The notes: a model not told the origin generated them from the sequence alone. Shown: positions 44,116-53,380, counted from the first letter of the stretch. The stretch: DNA of 64,000 bases from Hyphomonadaceae bacterium (GCA_022841905.1 JALHQO010000003.1:293382-357381), one strand, 5' to 3'. Program-made: numbers and translations.

Positions 44116-45302
44116 CAGGCGCAGGAGCCACGCCCTCGCGCGAGTGGAGAGCGCCGCCCGACAGCTTGATTGCTAGTGTGCTGCTTGCGTTCCTCGCGAC
44201 CGCGGGCCTCTTCTATGTCAACATCATGGCCGCGATCGTAACCGGTCTGATCGATGCGCTTGGTGTCAGCGAACGGGAGGCGGGCTTTGTTGCGTCGGCC
44301 AACGTGTATGGCGCGGCGGTCGGCGCGCTCTGCGCGGTGGCCTTTGTGCGCGTTGTTCCGTGGCGGCCCTTCGCGGTCGTCGCTCTGGTGCTGATCATCG
44401 GCATCGACATCGCCTCGACCTTCTTGAGAGACTTGCAGACGTTAATCGCCGTGCGGGCCGTGCACGGGTTCATCGGCGGCGCGCTGGTGGGTGTCTCCTA
44501 TGGCATCTTCTCCCGCACCAAATCGCCGGATCGCGTCTTTGGTATGCTGCTCGTGGTGCAGTTCGGTCTAGGCGGGCTTGGCACCATGTTCCTGCCGCGT
44601 CTCGTGCCGATCTTCGGAACGGCAGCGCTCTTCTATGCGCTTGCGGCCTTCAGCTTGGTCGCTCTGCTAATGCTGCCTTTCCTTAGCGACTATCCGCTTG
44701 AAGAAAAGAAGAAGGATGACCCTGGCAGAGCGCGAATCCAGTTCGGTCCACTGGCGCTGACGCTTGGTGCCGTCTTCTTGTTTCAACTCGCGAACATGGC
44801 GCTCGGGGCGTACGTGATCGAACTCGGCCGTCGCTCAGGCCTGACGACGGACTTCGCCAGCGCGGCGGTCGGCGCGTCGTCTTGGGTTTCGATCATTGGC
44901 GCCGTCCTCGTCGTGGCGCTTGGCGTACGCATGGGACGATGGTGGCCCTTGTTGATCGGCATGGTATTGGCGGTTCTTGGCACGATTGCTTTCCATTGGA
45001 GTGCCGACCCGATCGTTTATATCGCGGCCAATTGCATCACGGGATCCGCCTGGTCTTTCATCATCGCTTACTTGCTCGGCATGGCCGCGGAGTTCGATCG
45101 CGGCGGCCGCTCCGCCGCGGCGGCGGGTTTCATTTCCAAGATGGGGCTCGCAAGCGGTCCGTTCATTGCGGGTGTGCTGCTTGAAACTACAAGCTACGAG
45201 CTTTTGATCAACGCTGCATCAGTCGCGTTGGTGTTCAGTGCGTTTGCCATGCTGTGGCCCGCGCTTCTCTCTGATCGACGTCGCAAGGAGAGTGCGCAAT
45301 GA
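44112..45302 (+). CDS. MFS transporter
   Basis: 396 residues with twelve hydrophobic segments, from LIASVLLAFLATAGLFYVNI to LLINAASVALVFSAFAMLWP. The loop after helix 2 is short and the central loop is charged (YPLEEKKKDDPGRARIQFG), as expected between the two six-helix halves. The start overlaps the serine hydrolase and its end overlaps the M20 peptidase, both by 4 bp. It probably moves the product of the periplasmic hydrolase into the cytoplasm, though efflux cannot be excluded. Confidence 0.85.
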   Translation: MTGAGATPSREWRAPPDSLIASVLLAFLATAGLFYVNIMAAIVTGLIDALGVSEREAGFVASANVYGAAVGALCAVAFVRVVPWRPFAVVALVLIIGIDIASTFLRDLQTLIAVRAVHGFIGGALVGVSYGIFSRTKSPDRVFGMLLVVQFGLGGLGTMFLPRLVPIFGTAALFYALAAFSLVALLMLPFLSDYPLEEKKKDDPGRARIQFGPLALTLGAVFLFQLANMALGAYVIELGRRSGLTTDFASAAVGASSWVSIIGAVLVVALGVRMGRWWPLLIGMVLAVLGTIAFHWSADPIVYIAANCITGSAWSFIIAYLLGMAAEFDRGGRSAAAAGFISKMGLASGPFIAGVLLETTSYELLINAASVALVFSAFAMLWPALLSDRRRKESAQ

Positions 45303-46582
45303 CCACTCTAAGCGAAGACCAGATTCGCCGCATATGCGCCGAGGTGGATCGGCGCTTTGACGAGCAACTCGCCTTCACGATGGATCTCGTCCGTTTCCCG
45401 TCCCTGCGTGAGCATGAGCGCGCGGCGCAGGATTTCATGGCGGAGGCATTTCGCGCTCGTGGCCTCGAAGTCGATCGCTGGAAGATCGACGTCGAGGCGC
45501 TGAAGCGCCATCCGGGCGCCTCGCCCGTGGCCTCGCCGTACGCCGAGGCTTACAATGTCGTCGGCACGCATCACTCCGAGTATAACAACGCCCGAAGTCT
45601 CATCTTAAATGGTCACATTGATGTCGTGCCGACCGGTCCAGAGCATCGCTGGCGCTCGCCACCGTTCCAGCCGGTCGTGCGCGACGGCAAACTCTACGGA
45701 CGCGGCGCGGGCGACATGAAGGGCGGCATCGCCGCCATGGTTTTCGCATACGACTCCGTTCGCGCCGCGGGCCTGACGCCAAAGGGGCGCATCCACCTGC
45801 AGTCGGTCGTCGAGGAGGAATGCACTGGCAATGGCGCGTTCGCGTGCCTGCTGCGCGGCTATACGGCAGACGCGGCGATCATCCCGGAGCCCGTCGGAGA
45901 AGAACTCACCCGCGCTAACATGGGCCTGCTCTGGTTCAAGGTCACCGTTCCGGGCGATCCCGCCCATGCGTCGGGGGCTTACACTGCCGGGGTCAACGCC
46001 ATCGAGCGCGGCTGGCTGATCTGGCAGCATCTCAAGGGGCTAGAGGCGAGGTGGAATGCCGAACGCCATGCTCATCCGCACTATTGCGATCACCCTCATC
46101 CGGTCCGGATCAATCTCGGCAAGATGCAAGGCGGCGAGTGGGTGTCGAGTGTCGCGGCGCAATGCGTGTTGGAAGTGCGTGCGGGGCTCTATCCGGAATG
46201 GAGCATCGAGAAAGGGAAGGCCGAGATCGAAGCTGTCATCGCTGAAGCAGCCGCGCTGGACCCAGGTTTGCCGGCCCCCGTTGTCGAGTATCACGGCTTT
46301 CACAACGGCGGCTATATTCTGGAACCTGGCGGTGAGGCCGAGGGCGTTTTAAGCGCTGCTCATGAGCGCGTCGCCGGTGAGCCGCTGAAAGCATACGCTT
46401 CCACCGCTTCCACCGACTCGCGCATCTTTGGCGTGTTCGGATCTATCCCAAGCCTCGTCTACGGACCGTCATGCACGGCGGCTCATGGAATAGATGAGTG
46501 CGTCGATATCGAATCCGTGCGGCGTGTCACGAAGACCATCGCGGTGTTCATTGCCGATTGGTGTGGCGTGGCGGAAGCGTAG
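45299..46582 (+). CDS. M20 family metallopeptidase (ArgE/DapE-type deacylase)
   Basis: 427 residues. Metal ligands are in order: His of LNGHIDVVP (about 105), Asp of GRGAGDMKGG (about 138), Glu-Glu of VVEEECTGNG (about 174), Glu of IIPEPVGEEL (about 198) and His of CTAAHGIDECVD near the C-terminus. It hydrolyses an N-acyl amino acid or small peptide with two zinc or cobalt ions in the cytoplasm. It is the last gene of the run. The final product may be an amino acid for GabT or general metabolism. Which acyl-amino acid is cleaved cannot be decided. Confidence 0.9.
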   Translation: MTTLSEDQIRRICAEVDRRFDEQLAFTMDLVRFPSLREHERAAQDFMAEAFRARGLEVDRWKIDVEALKRHPGASPVASPYAEAYNVVGTHHSEYNNARSLILNGHIDVVPTGPEHRWRSPPFQPVVRDGKLYGRGAGDMKGGIAAMVFAYDSVRAAGLTPKGRIHLQSVVEEECTGNGAFACLLRGYTADAAIIPEPVGEELTRANMGLLWFKVTVPGDPAHASGAYTAGVNAIERGWLIWQHLKGLEARWNAERHAHPHYCDHPHPVRINLGKMQGGEWVSSVAAQCVLEVRAGLYPEWSIEKGKAEIEAVIAEAAALDPGLPAPVVEYHGFHNGGYILEPGGEAEGVLSAAHERVAGEPLKAYASTASTDSRIFGVFGSIPSLVYGPSCTAAHGIDECVDIESVRRVTKTIAVFIADWCGVAEA

Positions 46583-46858
46583 CCAGCCCCGGCGAAATGC
46601 GCCGTGCTCCCCGATGACTGCTTGGAAGTTGCAGACCATGCAGTGGTAAGCGACCCACCATTCGTGATTGACTACAGCGCCGTGTCAGGAAGTCCGGTGC
46701 GCATATGCGCCAGCGGCTGGAAAAGCGCGCTTTACGGCCGCTCGCTTCGGCAAGCGCATTGACCGACTTCGGCGATGCCGCGCCGGATTGGCGGGCAGGG
46801 CGCGAGCGGCTGGATTGGCGCGCGCCGGTCACTCGACGAAAATTACGATTGGCCCGGT
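46583..46858. other. Intergenic region with dispersed repeat
   Basis: No gene seen after the peptidase. From 46759 it is made of the degenerate repeat family described at 46759-46867. Confidence 0.4.
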
Positions 46859-46867
46859 GCTGGCCCA
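46759..46867. repeat. Degenerate intergenic repeat, copy 1
   Basis: Reads GACCGACTTCGGCGATGCCG, then GGATTGGCGGGCAGGGC and GCGAGCGGCTGGATTGGCG, ending near GGTGCTGGCCCA. It shares the GACCG...CGGCGA start, the ATTGGCGGGCAGGGC core and the CTGGCCC end with the copy at 62423-62534, and parts with the other copies listed in this annotation. Confidence 0.65.
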
Positions 46868-47040
46868 CGGGGGTCGTTGATTTGGCACTCGCCCGGTTTG
46901 GCATATCACCGCGAAGTCCTCCATACTCCGCTCCTAGTGAGTGGGGGGATCCAGATGACCTTCCCGCGTGCGAATGGCCTGGACGCGTCATGTGTAAAGC
47001 GCGCCAGCAGTAAGGGCGCGCAACGACCGCTTTCGGCGAT
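46859..47040. repeat. DUF6090 gene flanks without the gene (deletion scar)
   Basis: The left 99 bp (46859-46957, from GCTGGCCCACGGGGG to CCAGATG) match 55653-55751 with a few substitutions and no indels. The right part (46954-47040, GATGACCTTCCCGCGTGCG onward) matches 56539-56623. At the other locus the two arms are separated by the 791 bp encoding a DUF6090 protein. Here the ATG of the start and the TGA of the stop have collapsed to ATGA. It keeps the leader and ribosome-binding region but no gene. Confidence 0.85.
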
Positions 47041-47154
47041 GCCGGGCCGGTGACGCCATTCTGAAGCGATAGACTGGATTTGGGTGAGCCAGCCACTCAA
47101 CATTTTGACCTTAGGCGTGCTTCACGCAGGCAGCGAGTGTGTTCTCTGTCGGCT

Positions 47155-47613
47155 CTACCGCTCCAGCCACTCATGCTCGAGCAATCGCAGACGCGCGGTT
47201 ACGCTCATGAGGAACGCTGTAGACCAGGCAATCAACACGAGTCCGTTCACGGCTTCGATCGCGCCTAACACCCGCCAGTTGACACTTAGAGTGAGGTCGC
47301 CAAACCCGAGTGTAGAAAAGCTGACGGTTGAAAAATACAGAGCTTGCTCAAACGTGGCGAACTCACCGAGCAGTCGGTAGAGCACTGCGTAACACCAGAC
47401 CTGAACGGTATGCAGGGCGAAGATACCGAACACGACCAGCAAAATCATACTGGCTTGTCGCCACGCCGCCTCGTGGGGTCGAAGGCGAGTGTGAGCGCCG
47501 CTCATCAGGCGCGTGAGAAGCAGAAGGCCGAAGAAGTGCGTCAAAGTCGTAATTGCGACCATCAACGTGGCCACCGCGAGATTGAGTGCCAGCTGCGAAA
47601 TTGGGACTTCCAT
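47155..47613 (-). CDS. Two-helix potassium channel (Ion_trans_2)
   Basis: 152 residues. After an N-terminal pair of helices (ISQLALNLAVATLMVAITTL, ASMILLVVFGIFALHTVQVW) comes a pore helix ALYFSTVSFSTLGFGDLT. The filter is T-L-G-F-G-D, a variant of TVGYGD with Phe for Tyr, as in some bacterial K+ channels. The last helix is VLGAIEAVNGLVLIAWSTAF. No RCK or cNMP domain is attached, so gating is unknown. No ribosome-binding site precedes the ATG (47611-47613), which could mean a leaderless mRNA. A one-mismatch FixK box lies 35 bp upstream. Confidence 0.85.
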   Translation of the reverse strand: MEVPISQLALNLAVATLMVAITTLTHFFGLLLLTRLMSGAHTRLRPHEAAWRQASMILLVVFGIFALHTVQVWCYAVLYRLLGEFATFEQALYFSTVSFSTLGFGDLTLSVNWRVLGAIEAVNGLVLIAWSTAFLMSVTARLRLLEHEWLER

Positions 47614-47648
47614 GCGCGTGAAGCTGACGCGGGGCGGGATGTCCCGCG

Positions 47649-47662
47649 TTGATCACACGCAA
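47649..47662. promoter_or_regulatory. FixK/Fnr-type operator, one mismatch
   Basis: TTGATCACACGCAA: TTGA-N6-GCAA, 7 of 8 consensus bases, 35 bp upstream of the K+ channel start on the minus strand. Centred near -41 it would put the transcript start at or next to the ATG, consistent with a leaderless message. Confidence 0.4.
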
Positions 47663-47716
47663 GGTCATCCAGCGGAGCGCGTTGCGGCACTCTGATAGCT
47701 TTCGGCGCTACGGCAC

Positions 47717-47819
47717 ATTTCGGCGAGATTACGCCGTTGCTGCGAGCGCTAAGCCACTGACCGCTATCGAGAGAGCAGGCCAGTCGCGAAAATTGTCCCT
47801 ATGTCGGGCGCTGGCCCAT
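47717..47819. repeat. Degenerate intergenic repeat, copy 2
   Basis: Begins TTTCGGCGAGATTACGCCG, contains CCACTGACCGCTATCGAGAG and GCAGGCCAGTCGCGAAAATT, ends near CGGGCGCTGGCCC. Aligns through most of its length with the copy at 57264-57369. Confidence 0.6.
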
Positions 47820-47982
47820 TGCTGCCAGTAGCAAACGGCACACGTATTAGTCGCCAACGCGCGAGGTCGCGGGCGAATCGCCGCCGCTAGTCGTAAGTGT
47901 AGGCAAATAGTGGCCGCGTACTTCCAAATAGATGGCGCCGTCGGTCTCTCTGGCGACATGATCCGCAGCGTGACGCGCTCGC

Positions 47983-48312
47983 CTAGCTCCAGTACAACAT
48001 AGGATCGGTCGTCGCGGCGAAGTCTTGCGTTTCGGGCAGGTAACGCCGAACTCCGCCGTTTCGCTTGTACACGACCAGCGTCGTAGCGTTGATGAGCGCG
48101 CGGCGCAGGAAAGTCGCCGCGGCGCCTTCATTTTCGCGTCGGCCCAGCGGCATGTTGAGGATGAAGTAGGAGAGCGTCAGCGCGCCGACGATCGTGATCG
48201 CGGCGACCAAACCGAACGAAAGCGCGCTCGCCAACACCAGCGCCGGCACACGACTACAAGCAGCAACAGCGCGCACCGCGGCCACTGAAGACGCCGGCTG
48301 ACGATAAAACAA
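47983..48312 (-). CDS. Small hypothetical membrane protein (about 109 aa)
   Basis: The frame from 48312 (TTG start, no ribosome-binding site) to 47983 has GC-rich third positions and reads LSFGLVAAITIVGALTLSYF as one membrane helix, then MPLGRRENEGAAATFLRRAL and VVYKRNGGVRRYLPETQDF. The real start may be further in. Downstream fragments in other frames (YLEVRGHYL near 47900) could mean a frameshift. Divergent to the second TonB receptor. Function unknown. Confidence 0.4.
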   Translation of the reverse strand: MFYRQPASSVAAVRAVAACSRVPALVLASALSFGLVAAITIVGALTLSYFILNMPLGRRENEGAAATFLRRALINATTLVVYKRNGGVRRYLPETQDFAATTDPMLYWS

Positions 48313-48541
48313 CTCAACAGTTTAAGTTCGTCGCAAAGTCCGAAATTTGCGCGGTTTTCTGCCACTGGGTATTTGACTCAATTGCGATATTATCGTCACC
48401 TCAAATATGGCGGTAACGAGGCGCGTGGAGCGCCGGCGGCGTTGGCCGTGGCCGTTTGAAGGACCGCCTGCTGAGCGACGGGCGCGCGGCGTGGTCCTTG
48501 GCCGTCGTTTGGCGGCGGCGAGCAGATTGAGGGAACTCATT

Positions 48542-51535
48542 ATGACCAAATTCGGCGCAGTCATGCACAAGAAGCACTACTCCTGTTCCACGGCCCTCGC
48601 GAGTATCGCAATGGCCGCGGTGATGTTCACACCTGCGGTCGCTTGGGCCCAGGACGAAGAGGAAGACGATACGATCACCGTTACCGGCACGCGCATCCAG
48701 CAACCGGATTTCGAGTTCTCAAACCCGGTTGTGTCGGTTGATGCGCAAGCCATCCAACAATCTGGCGCCACCAACCTCACCGAATTCGCGCAAGATATGC
48801 CTGCGCTGTTGAACTCCTTCGATTCTGAGGATGCGGCTGACACCGGCAATGGCGGCGGCTTGCAAGGTCAAAACCTGCTGGATCTGCGCGGCCTGGGTTA
48901 CGCTCGCACGCTGGTGCTGGTCGATGGCCGCCGGCATGTCGCGGGCGTGGAAGGCACCTCGGCGGTCGATATCAACACGATCCCGATCGATTTGGTTGAG
49001 CGGGTTGAAGTCCTCACGGGTGGCGCGTCAGCCGTGTACGGGGCCGACGGCGTCACCGGCGTCGTCAACTTCGTGATGCGCGACGACTTTGATGGCTTGG
49101 TGGTGCGTGGCCAGGGCGGCTGGCTCGACCAAGGCGGCGGCGGCGATCAATTCCTTAGCGCTCTTTGGGGTACGAACTTCGCCGGCGGCCGAGGCAACTT
49201 CACCGCCGCGGCCGAATGGTCATCGTCGGCCGCGCTTAATTTCAACGATCGTGATTACATCGCGAGCGGTAATGCGGAGTTCTTGGCCGACGATCCGCTC
49301 TATGGAACGCCGGGGCATCCCTATCAGAACATCCCGACCCGCAACATGGTCTACATCGATACGTCGCGCGGCGGTTCATTCACTACGGACTTCGACGGCC
49401 TTTACTGGGCGGGGGTCGATAACGACCCGGGTTCGCTCACAGGTATGGATTTCATCGGCGACGGATCGCCGTGGGTCGACGGCGCTTACGTCGGTGGCGC
49501 CTTCATGCAAGGCGGCAGCGGCTCACCCGCGGAAGATTTTAACGACCAGCTCATTCCCGATCTGGACCGCGTGACGATCAATTTGCGCGCTCACTACGAC
49601 CTCAACAATCAGCACCGCTTAGTCGGTGAATTGAAGTGGGGGCGTACAGAGACGTACTTCGTCGGTCAGCCGACCTACGAGTTCTTCACGTTTATGTCGA
49701 GCGACAACCCGTACATGCCGGCTTCGATCCGGAACGCCGGGATTGCGTCCGGGATGGACTATTATTACGGCGGCGTGTTCATGTTCCGGGATAACTTCGA
49801 TCTCGGCACGCTGGATCACGACGTCGAGCGCAACACCTATCGCGCAGTCGGCGCCTTGCAAGGCGCCATCACCGATACGGTGAACTACGAAGTATCGGTG
49901 GTCTGGGGCCAGACCACGTCCGATCAGCGTTATCGCACCCGTAACAACGAGCGCTGGTTCGCAGCGATCGACGTCGTCGACAACGGCTCAGGTCCGGAAT
50001 GTCGCGACAATTCCGGTGGCGAGACGTGGGCGGCCGGCACGTGCGTGCCGCTGAATGTTTTCGGCGAAGGCAATATGAGCCAAGCGTCGATCGACTGGGT
50101 CATGACCGATCTCAATAACCGAGAGACCATCAGCCAGTTCGTGCTCTCTAGCTTTATTTCAGGCACCGCTAGCCCGTGGGGACTTGAGCTTCCTGGCGGC
50201 CCCATCGCGTTCGCCATAGGTGCGGAATATCGCGAAGAGGAGAGCGAATACGATTACGACGACTCGATCAGCGGCCTGTCCGACCCGGCTACCTTGTTCT
50301 GGAACGGTCAGGGTGCCGACAGCAGAGGGCGCTACGACGTTGCCGAGGCCTACGTTGAAGTGGAGTTGCCGCTGCTTCGCGACGCTCCGTTCGCTGAGGA
50401 ACTGACCCTGGACGCCGCCTACCGGCTTTCGGAGTATTCAAGCATCGGCGGCACCGAGGCGTGGAAGGCCGGCCTGCGCTATCGTCCGACAGATTGGCTG
50501 ATGTTCCGCGGCACCGTCGCCACGGCGGTGCGCGCGCCGAACATTAGCGAACTGTACCTGCCGCAGCAGGTTACGTTCGGCGCGGTTGGTGACGCGAACG
50601 ACCCGTGCGACGCCGATGCAGTCGATACCGGCTCGCCGCTCCGCGAGGCGAACTGCATCGCTGCATTCGCAGCGCTCGGCGTGCCTTACGATCCAAACAC
50701 CTGGAACAACTCGACCTCGACCACGATTCCAGGCCTCGGCGGAGGCAACGAGGACCTGCGACCGGAATCGGCCGACACCACGACCTATGGTTTCGTATTT
50801 GAACCGGAGTTCTTGCCGGGCCTCTCGATCTCGGTCGACTACTGGGAAATCGAGCTGCAGGACGCGATCCAGCTTCTGTCCGTCGCCCAAATCGCATCCT
50901 ATTGCTACGATTTCGCGCAACCGAACGAGTACTGCAACTTCGTTAGCCGCACGGCCACCGGTGTTCCGTCTTTCGCCATCCCAGCGGGCGGCATCGACGG
51001 CTTCACCACGACGTATCTTAACGTCGCATCGTTCGAAACGGCCGGATACGACATTGGCATTCGTTATCGGTTGGATCCTGCCGATTGGGGCATCGCCGCC
51101 AATATCGGCACGTTCCAGTTGGGCCTGAACGCCACCCACCTCACCACGTGGGAGTTCCGCGACTCAGAGCTGTCGCCGCCGATTCTTTTTGTCGGCACGC
51201 CGGGGACGCCGGATTGGCAAACCGTTTTCGACGCGACTTGGTTGATCGGCAACTTCACCGTCAACTACGGCTACAGCTGGTTCTCTGAAACCGACAGGTT
51301 CTCGGATGCTGCTGTTGCAGCGGATCCGGATATCGCCGCGCCGGAATATCTGAGTTGGAGTGCGCGGTCGGTGCACGACATCTACGTCGCTTACGATTTC
51401 GACAACCGGTTCCGCATTTACGGCGGTATCAACAATTTCCTCGAACAAACCCCGGACCGCGCCTCGACGCGTAATCCGTACCCGGTCAATGAAATTGGCC
51501 GTGCTTTCTTTCTGGGTGCCCGCGCTACGTTCTAA
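48542..51535 (+). CDS. TonB-dependent outer-membrane receptor (large)
   Basis: 997 residues from the ATG at 48542, which has GAGGGA upstream; an in-frame start 45 codons earlier adds an Arg-rich leader that would break the signal peptide. Signal peptide ALASIAMAAVMFTPAVAWAQ, then the plug with DDTITVTGTRIQQPDFEFS, LLDLRGLGYARTLVLVDGRR and VERVEVLTGGASAVYGADGV. The barrel ends RAFFLGARATF. Its size and the GxDGVTGVVNFVMRDDF style fit the IroN/oar-like TonB group for oligosaccharide, oligopeptide or other large substrates. Followed by a strong terminator, then a TPR-sulfotransferase as in the first module. Confidence 0.92.
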   Translation: MTKFGAVMHKKHYSCSTALASIAMAAVMFTPAVAWAQDEEEDDTITVTGTRIQQPDFEFSNPVVSVDAQAIQQSGATNLTEFAQDMPALLNSFDSEDAADTGNGGGLQGQNLLDLRGLGYARTLVLVDGRRHVAGVEGTSAVDINTIPIDLVERVEVLTGGASAVYGADGVTGVVNFVMRDDFDGLVVRGQGGWLDQGGGGDQFLSALWGTNFAGGRGNFTAAAEWSSSAALNFNDRDYIASGNAEFLADDPLYGTPGHPYQNIPTRNMVYIDTSRGGSFTTDFDGLYWAGVDNDPGSLTGMDFIGDGSPWVDGAYVGGAFMQGGSGSPAEDFNDQLIPDLDRVTINLRAHYDLNNQHRLVGELKWGRTETYFVGQPTYEFFTFMSSDNPYMPASIRNAGIASGMDYYYGGVFMFRDNFDLGTLDHDVERNTYRAVGALQGAITDTVNYEVSVVWGQTTSDQRYRTRNNERWFAAIDVVDNGSGPECRDNSGGETWAAGTCVPLNVFGEGNMSQASIDWVMTDLNNRETISQFVLSSFISGTASPWGLELPGGPIAFAIGAEYREEESEYDYDDSISGLSDPATLFWNGQGADSRGRYDVAEAYVEVELPLLRDAPFAEELTLDAAYRLSEYSSIGGTEAWKAGLRYRPTDWLMFRGTVATAVRAPNISELYLPQQVTFGAVGDANDPCDADAVDTGSPLREANCIAAFAALGVPYDPNTWNNSTSTTIPGLGGGNEDLRPESADTTTYGFVFEPEFLPGLSISVDYWEIELQDAIQLLSVAQIASYCYDFAQPNEYCNFVSRTATGVPSFAIPAGGIDGFTTTYLNVASFETAGYDIGIRYRLDPADWGIAANIGTFQLGLNATHLTTWEFRDSELSPPILFVGTPGTPDWQTVFDATWLIGNFTVNYGYSWFSETDRFSDAAVAADPDIAAPEYLSWSARSVHDIYVAYDFDNRFRIYGGINNFLEQTPDRASTRNPYPVNEIGRAFFLGARATF

Positions 51536-51558
51536 ACGGGAGCCGAAGTTGAAAATCT

Positions 51559-51591
51559 GGCGGCGGGCCCTCAACGGGTCCGCCGCTTTTT
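51559..51591 (+). terminator. Rho-independent terminator after the TonB receptor
   Basis: Stem GCGGCGGGCCC (51560-51570) pairs with GGGTCCGCCGC (51576-51586), one G-T wobble, 5-base loop TCAAC, then TTTTT. It begins 24 bp after the receptor stop, so the sulfotransferase downstream either has its own promoter or is read by leak-through. Confidence 0.88.
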
Positions 51592-51692
51592 GTCTGTCGA
51601 ATGTCAAGCGTCAGACAGCCGTGCCGCCTTGCGCCGCCGCTGGCGCGTGATGGCGGTTGTACGCGTGCTCCGGTCGGTTAAAGACTGTCGCG

Positions 51693-53243
51693 ATGACGAC
51701 AGCCGATGCGTACCAGCGGGCGAAGAGCCTGTTTGACAGGGGCGCCATCGATCAAGCGTTCGATGCCTGCCGGGCGGCCATGATGGACGACAAAGCCGAC
51801 GGGCGGCCCTTCCTGCTGGCGGCGCGCATGAGCAGCATGCGCGGTCAACTGCGCCGCGCGAGCGAATATGCCGCCGAGGCGGCGCGGCGTAGCCCGAACG
51901 ATGCACTCGTGCAGGCTTATTCAGCCAGGTGCTTCGTTGCCATGAACGACCTACCTCAAGCGCGCGCCGCCGCTCAGCGCGCTTTTGCGCTCGGAGGTTC
52001 GGACGCTGCCGCCTGGGATCTGCTGGGCTTCGTCCTTGCACGAACCAATCAACTCGATCGCGCGCGCGAGGCCTTCCAACACGCCGTACGGTTGGCGCCG
52101 CAGAAGCCGGAATATTTGCTCAATCTGGGCGCCGCGCTCGCGGTTCTCGGCGACATTCAAGGCGCGATCCAGGCTTACGAAAGCTGCATCGAGCGCGATC
52201 CTGACTTCACCCCTGCGTATCTTTCGCTGGTCAATCTTCGTCCCGCGACGCCGGATCGAAATTTCGTCGCTAAACTCGAGCAATTGCACAGCAAGATGAA
52301 AGACGACGGCCCCGAAGCCGCGCAAATCGGCTACGCGGTGGCGCGATCGCTGGAAGAGCTTGGCGAATACGAGCGCGCCTTGGGTGCATACGCGCGCGCC
52401 AAGCGCAGCATCAAGGCAGAGGCGAAATTTTCCATCGAACGCGAAAGCGCGACCTTCGCCGCCGCGGCCGCAACGGCGGTCCGAGGCGCTTCAGGCGGTC
52501 ACACGTCTGCGGCGCCTATTTTTGTCGTCGGCATGCCGCGGTCGGGCACCACGCTGGTGGAGCGCATCGTCAGTGCACATCCGGACGTGGCGAGCGCGGG
52601 AGAGCTCCAGATTTTTCCCAGTCTCGTGCAGCAAACATTGTCCGCGCCCGGTTTTTCGTCGGCCGTTTTCGAAGCTGCGGCGAAGGCCGACCTCGCCGCC
52701 TTGGGGCGCGCCTACGAAAGCGCCGCGCGCGCACGTCTCGTTAGCAACGAACCAAAGTTCGTGGATAAGCTCCCGCTGAATTTCATTTGCGCTGGGTTGA
52801 TCAACCGGGCGCTGCCGAATGCGCGCATCGTCTGCCTTCGACGCGATCCGATGGACACTATCATCGGCAACTACCGGCAGTTCTTGGGCGGGGCTTACGA
52901 TTATTCCTACGACCTCGAGGATACCGCCCGATACTTCATACTGTTCGACAAACTCGTCGCGCATTGGCGGGAAACGTTGCCGTCGGACCGCTTTACCGAG
53001 GTCATCTACGAAGATCTGGTCGCAAACGCGGAGCAGGAGACCCGCAGGATCATCGCCTTCTGCGACCTGCCTTGGAACGACGCCTGCCTTGCTCCGCACG
53101 AGAACGCGGCCCCGATCGCCACCTTGAGTTCGGCGCAGGTGCGCGAACCGATCAACTCCAAGTCGATTGGCCGCTGGAGGCGATACGGGCAGGGCCTCGA
53201 GCCGGCCCGACAGATTCTCATGAAGGCCGGGCTGGTCAGCTGA
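51693..53243 (+). CDS. TPR-containing sulfotransferase family protein
   Basis: 516 residues from the ATG at 51693. TPR helices over the first 220 residues (ASEYAAEAARRSPNDALVQA, REAFQHAVRLAPQKPEYLLN). Sulfotransferase domain: FVVGMPRSGTTLVERIVSAH (about 280) as the 5'-phosphosulfate loop, LRRDPMDTIIGNY (about 390) as the 3'-phosphate strand, then YDYSYDLEDTARYF. It shares domain order, motif spacing and closing block (QVREPINSKSIGRWRRYG against QVRRPLYADSIEQWRKHE) with the 40394 protein. Cytoplasmic; PAPS donor likely; acceptor unknown. It follows a TonB receptor and precedes a DUF418 gene. Confidence 0.87.
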   Translation: MTTADAYQRAKSLFDRGAIDQAFDACRAAMMDDKADGRPFLLAARMSSMRGQLRRASEYAAEAARRSPNDALVQAYSARCFVAMNDLPQARAAAQRAFALGGSDAAAWDLLGFVLARTNQLDRAREAFQHAVRLAPQKPEYLLNLGAALAVLGDIQGAIQAYESCIERDPDFTPAYLSLVNLRPATPDRNFVAKLEQLHSKMKDDGPEAAQIGYAVARSLEELGEYERALGAYARAKRSIKAEAKFSIERESATFAAAAATAVRGASGGHTSAAPIFVVGMPRSGTTLVERIVSAHPDVASAGELQIFPSLVQQTLSAPGFSSAVFEAAAKADLAALGRAYESAARARLVSNEPKFVDKLPLNFICAGLINRALPNARIVCLRRDPMDTIIGNYRQFLGGAYDYSYDLEDTARYFILFDKLVAHWRETLPSDRFTEVIYEDLVANAEQETRRIIAFCDLPWNDACLAPHENAAPIATLSSAQVREPINSKSIGRWRRYGQGLEPARQILMKAGLVS

Positions 53244-53380
53244 GGGCGCTGTTGGCGGATGGTGGCGCTAGCCTTCGCGGCGCATCCGATAGCAAATGAA
53301 GCGAGCAGCCAACCCGCTTTGCGCTGGCGCCGCAGCCGAGTCTGGACCAAACGTTCATTGGGATTCGGAGTAGGCGGGTG

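Noticed and set aside
47729..47959. Extra minus-strand fragments (ERVTLRIMSPE, YLEVRGHYL) downstream of 47983
   Set aside because: They might continue a frameshifted gene, but no single repair joins them convincingly.
48527..48540. TTGAGGGAACTCAT before the second TonB receptor
   Set aside because: One mismatch and it overlaps the Shine-Dalgarno, immediately before the ATG; probably chance.
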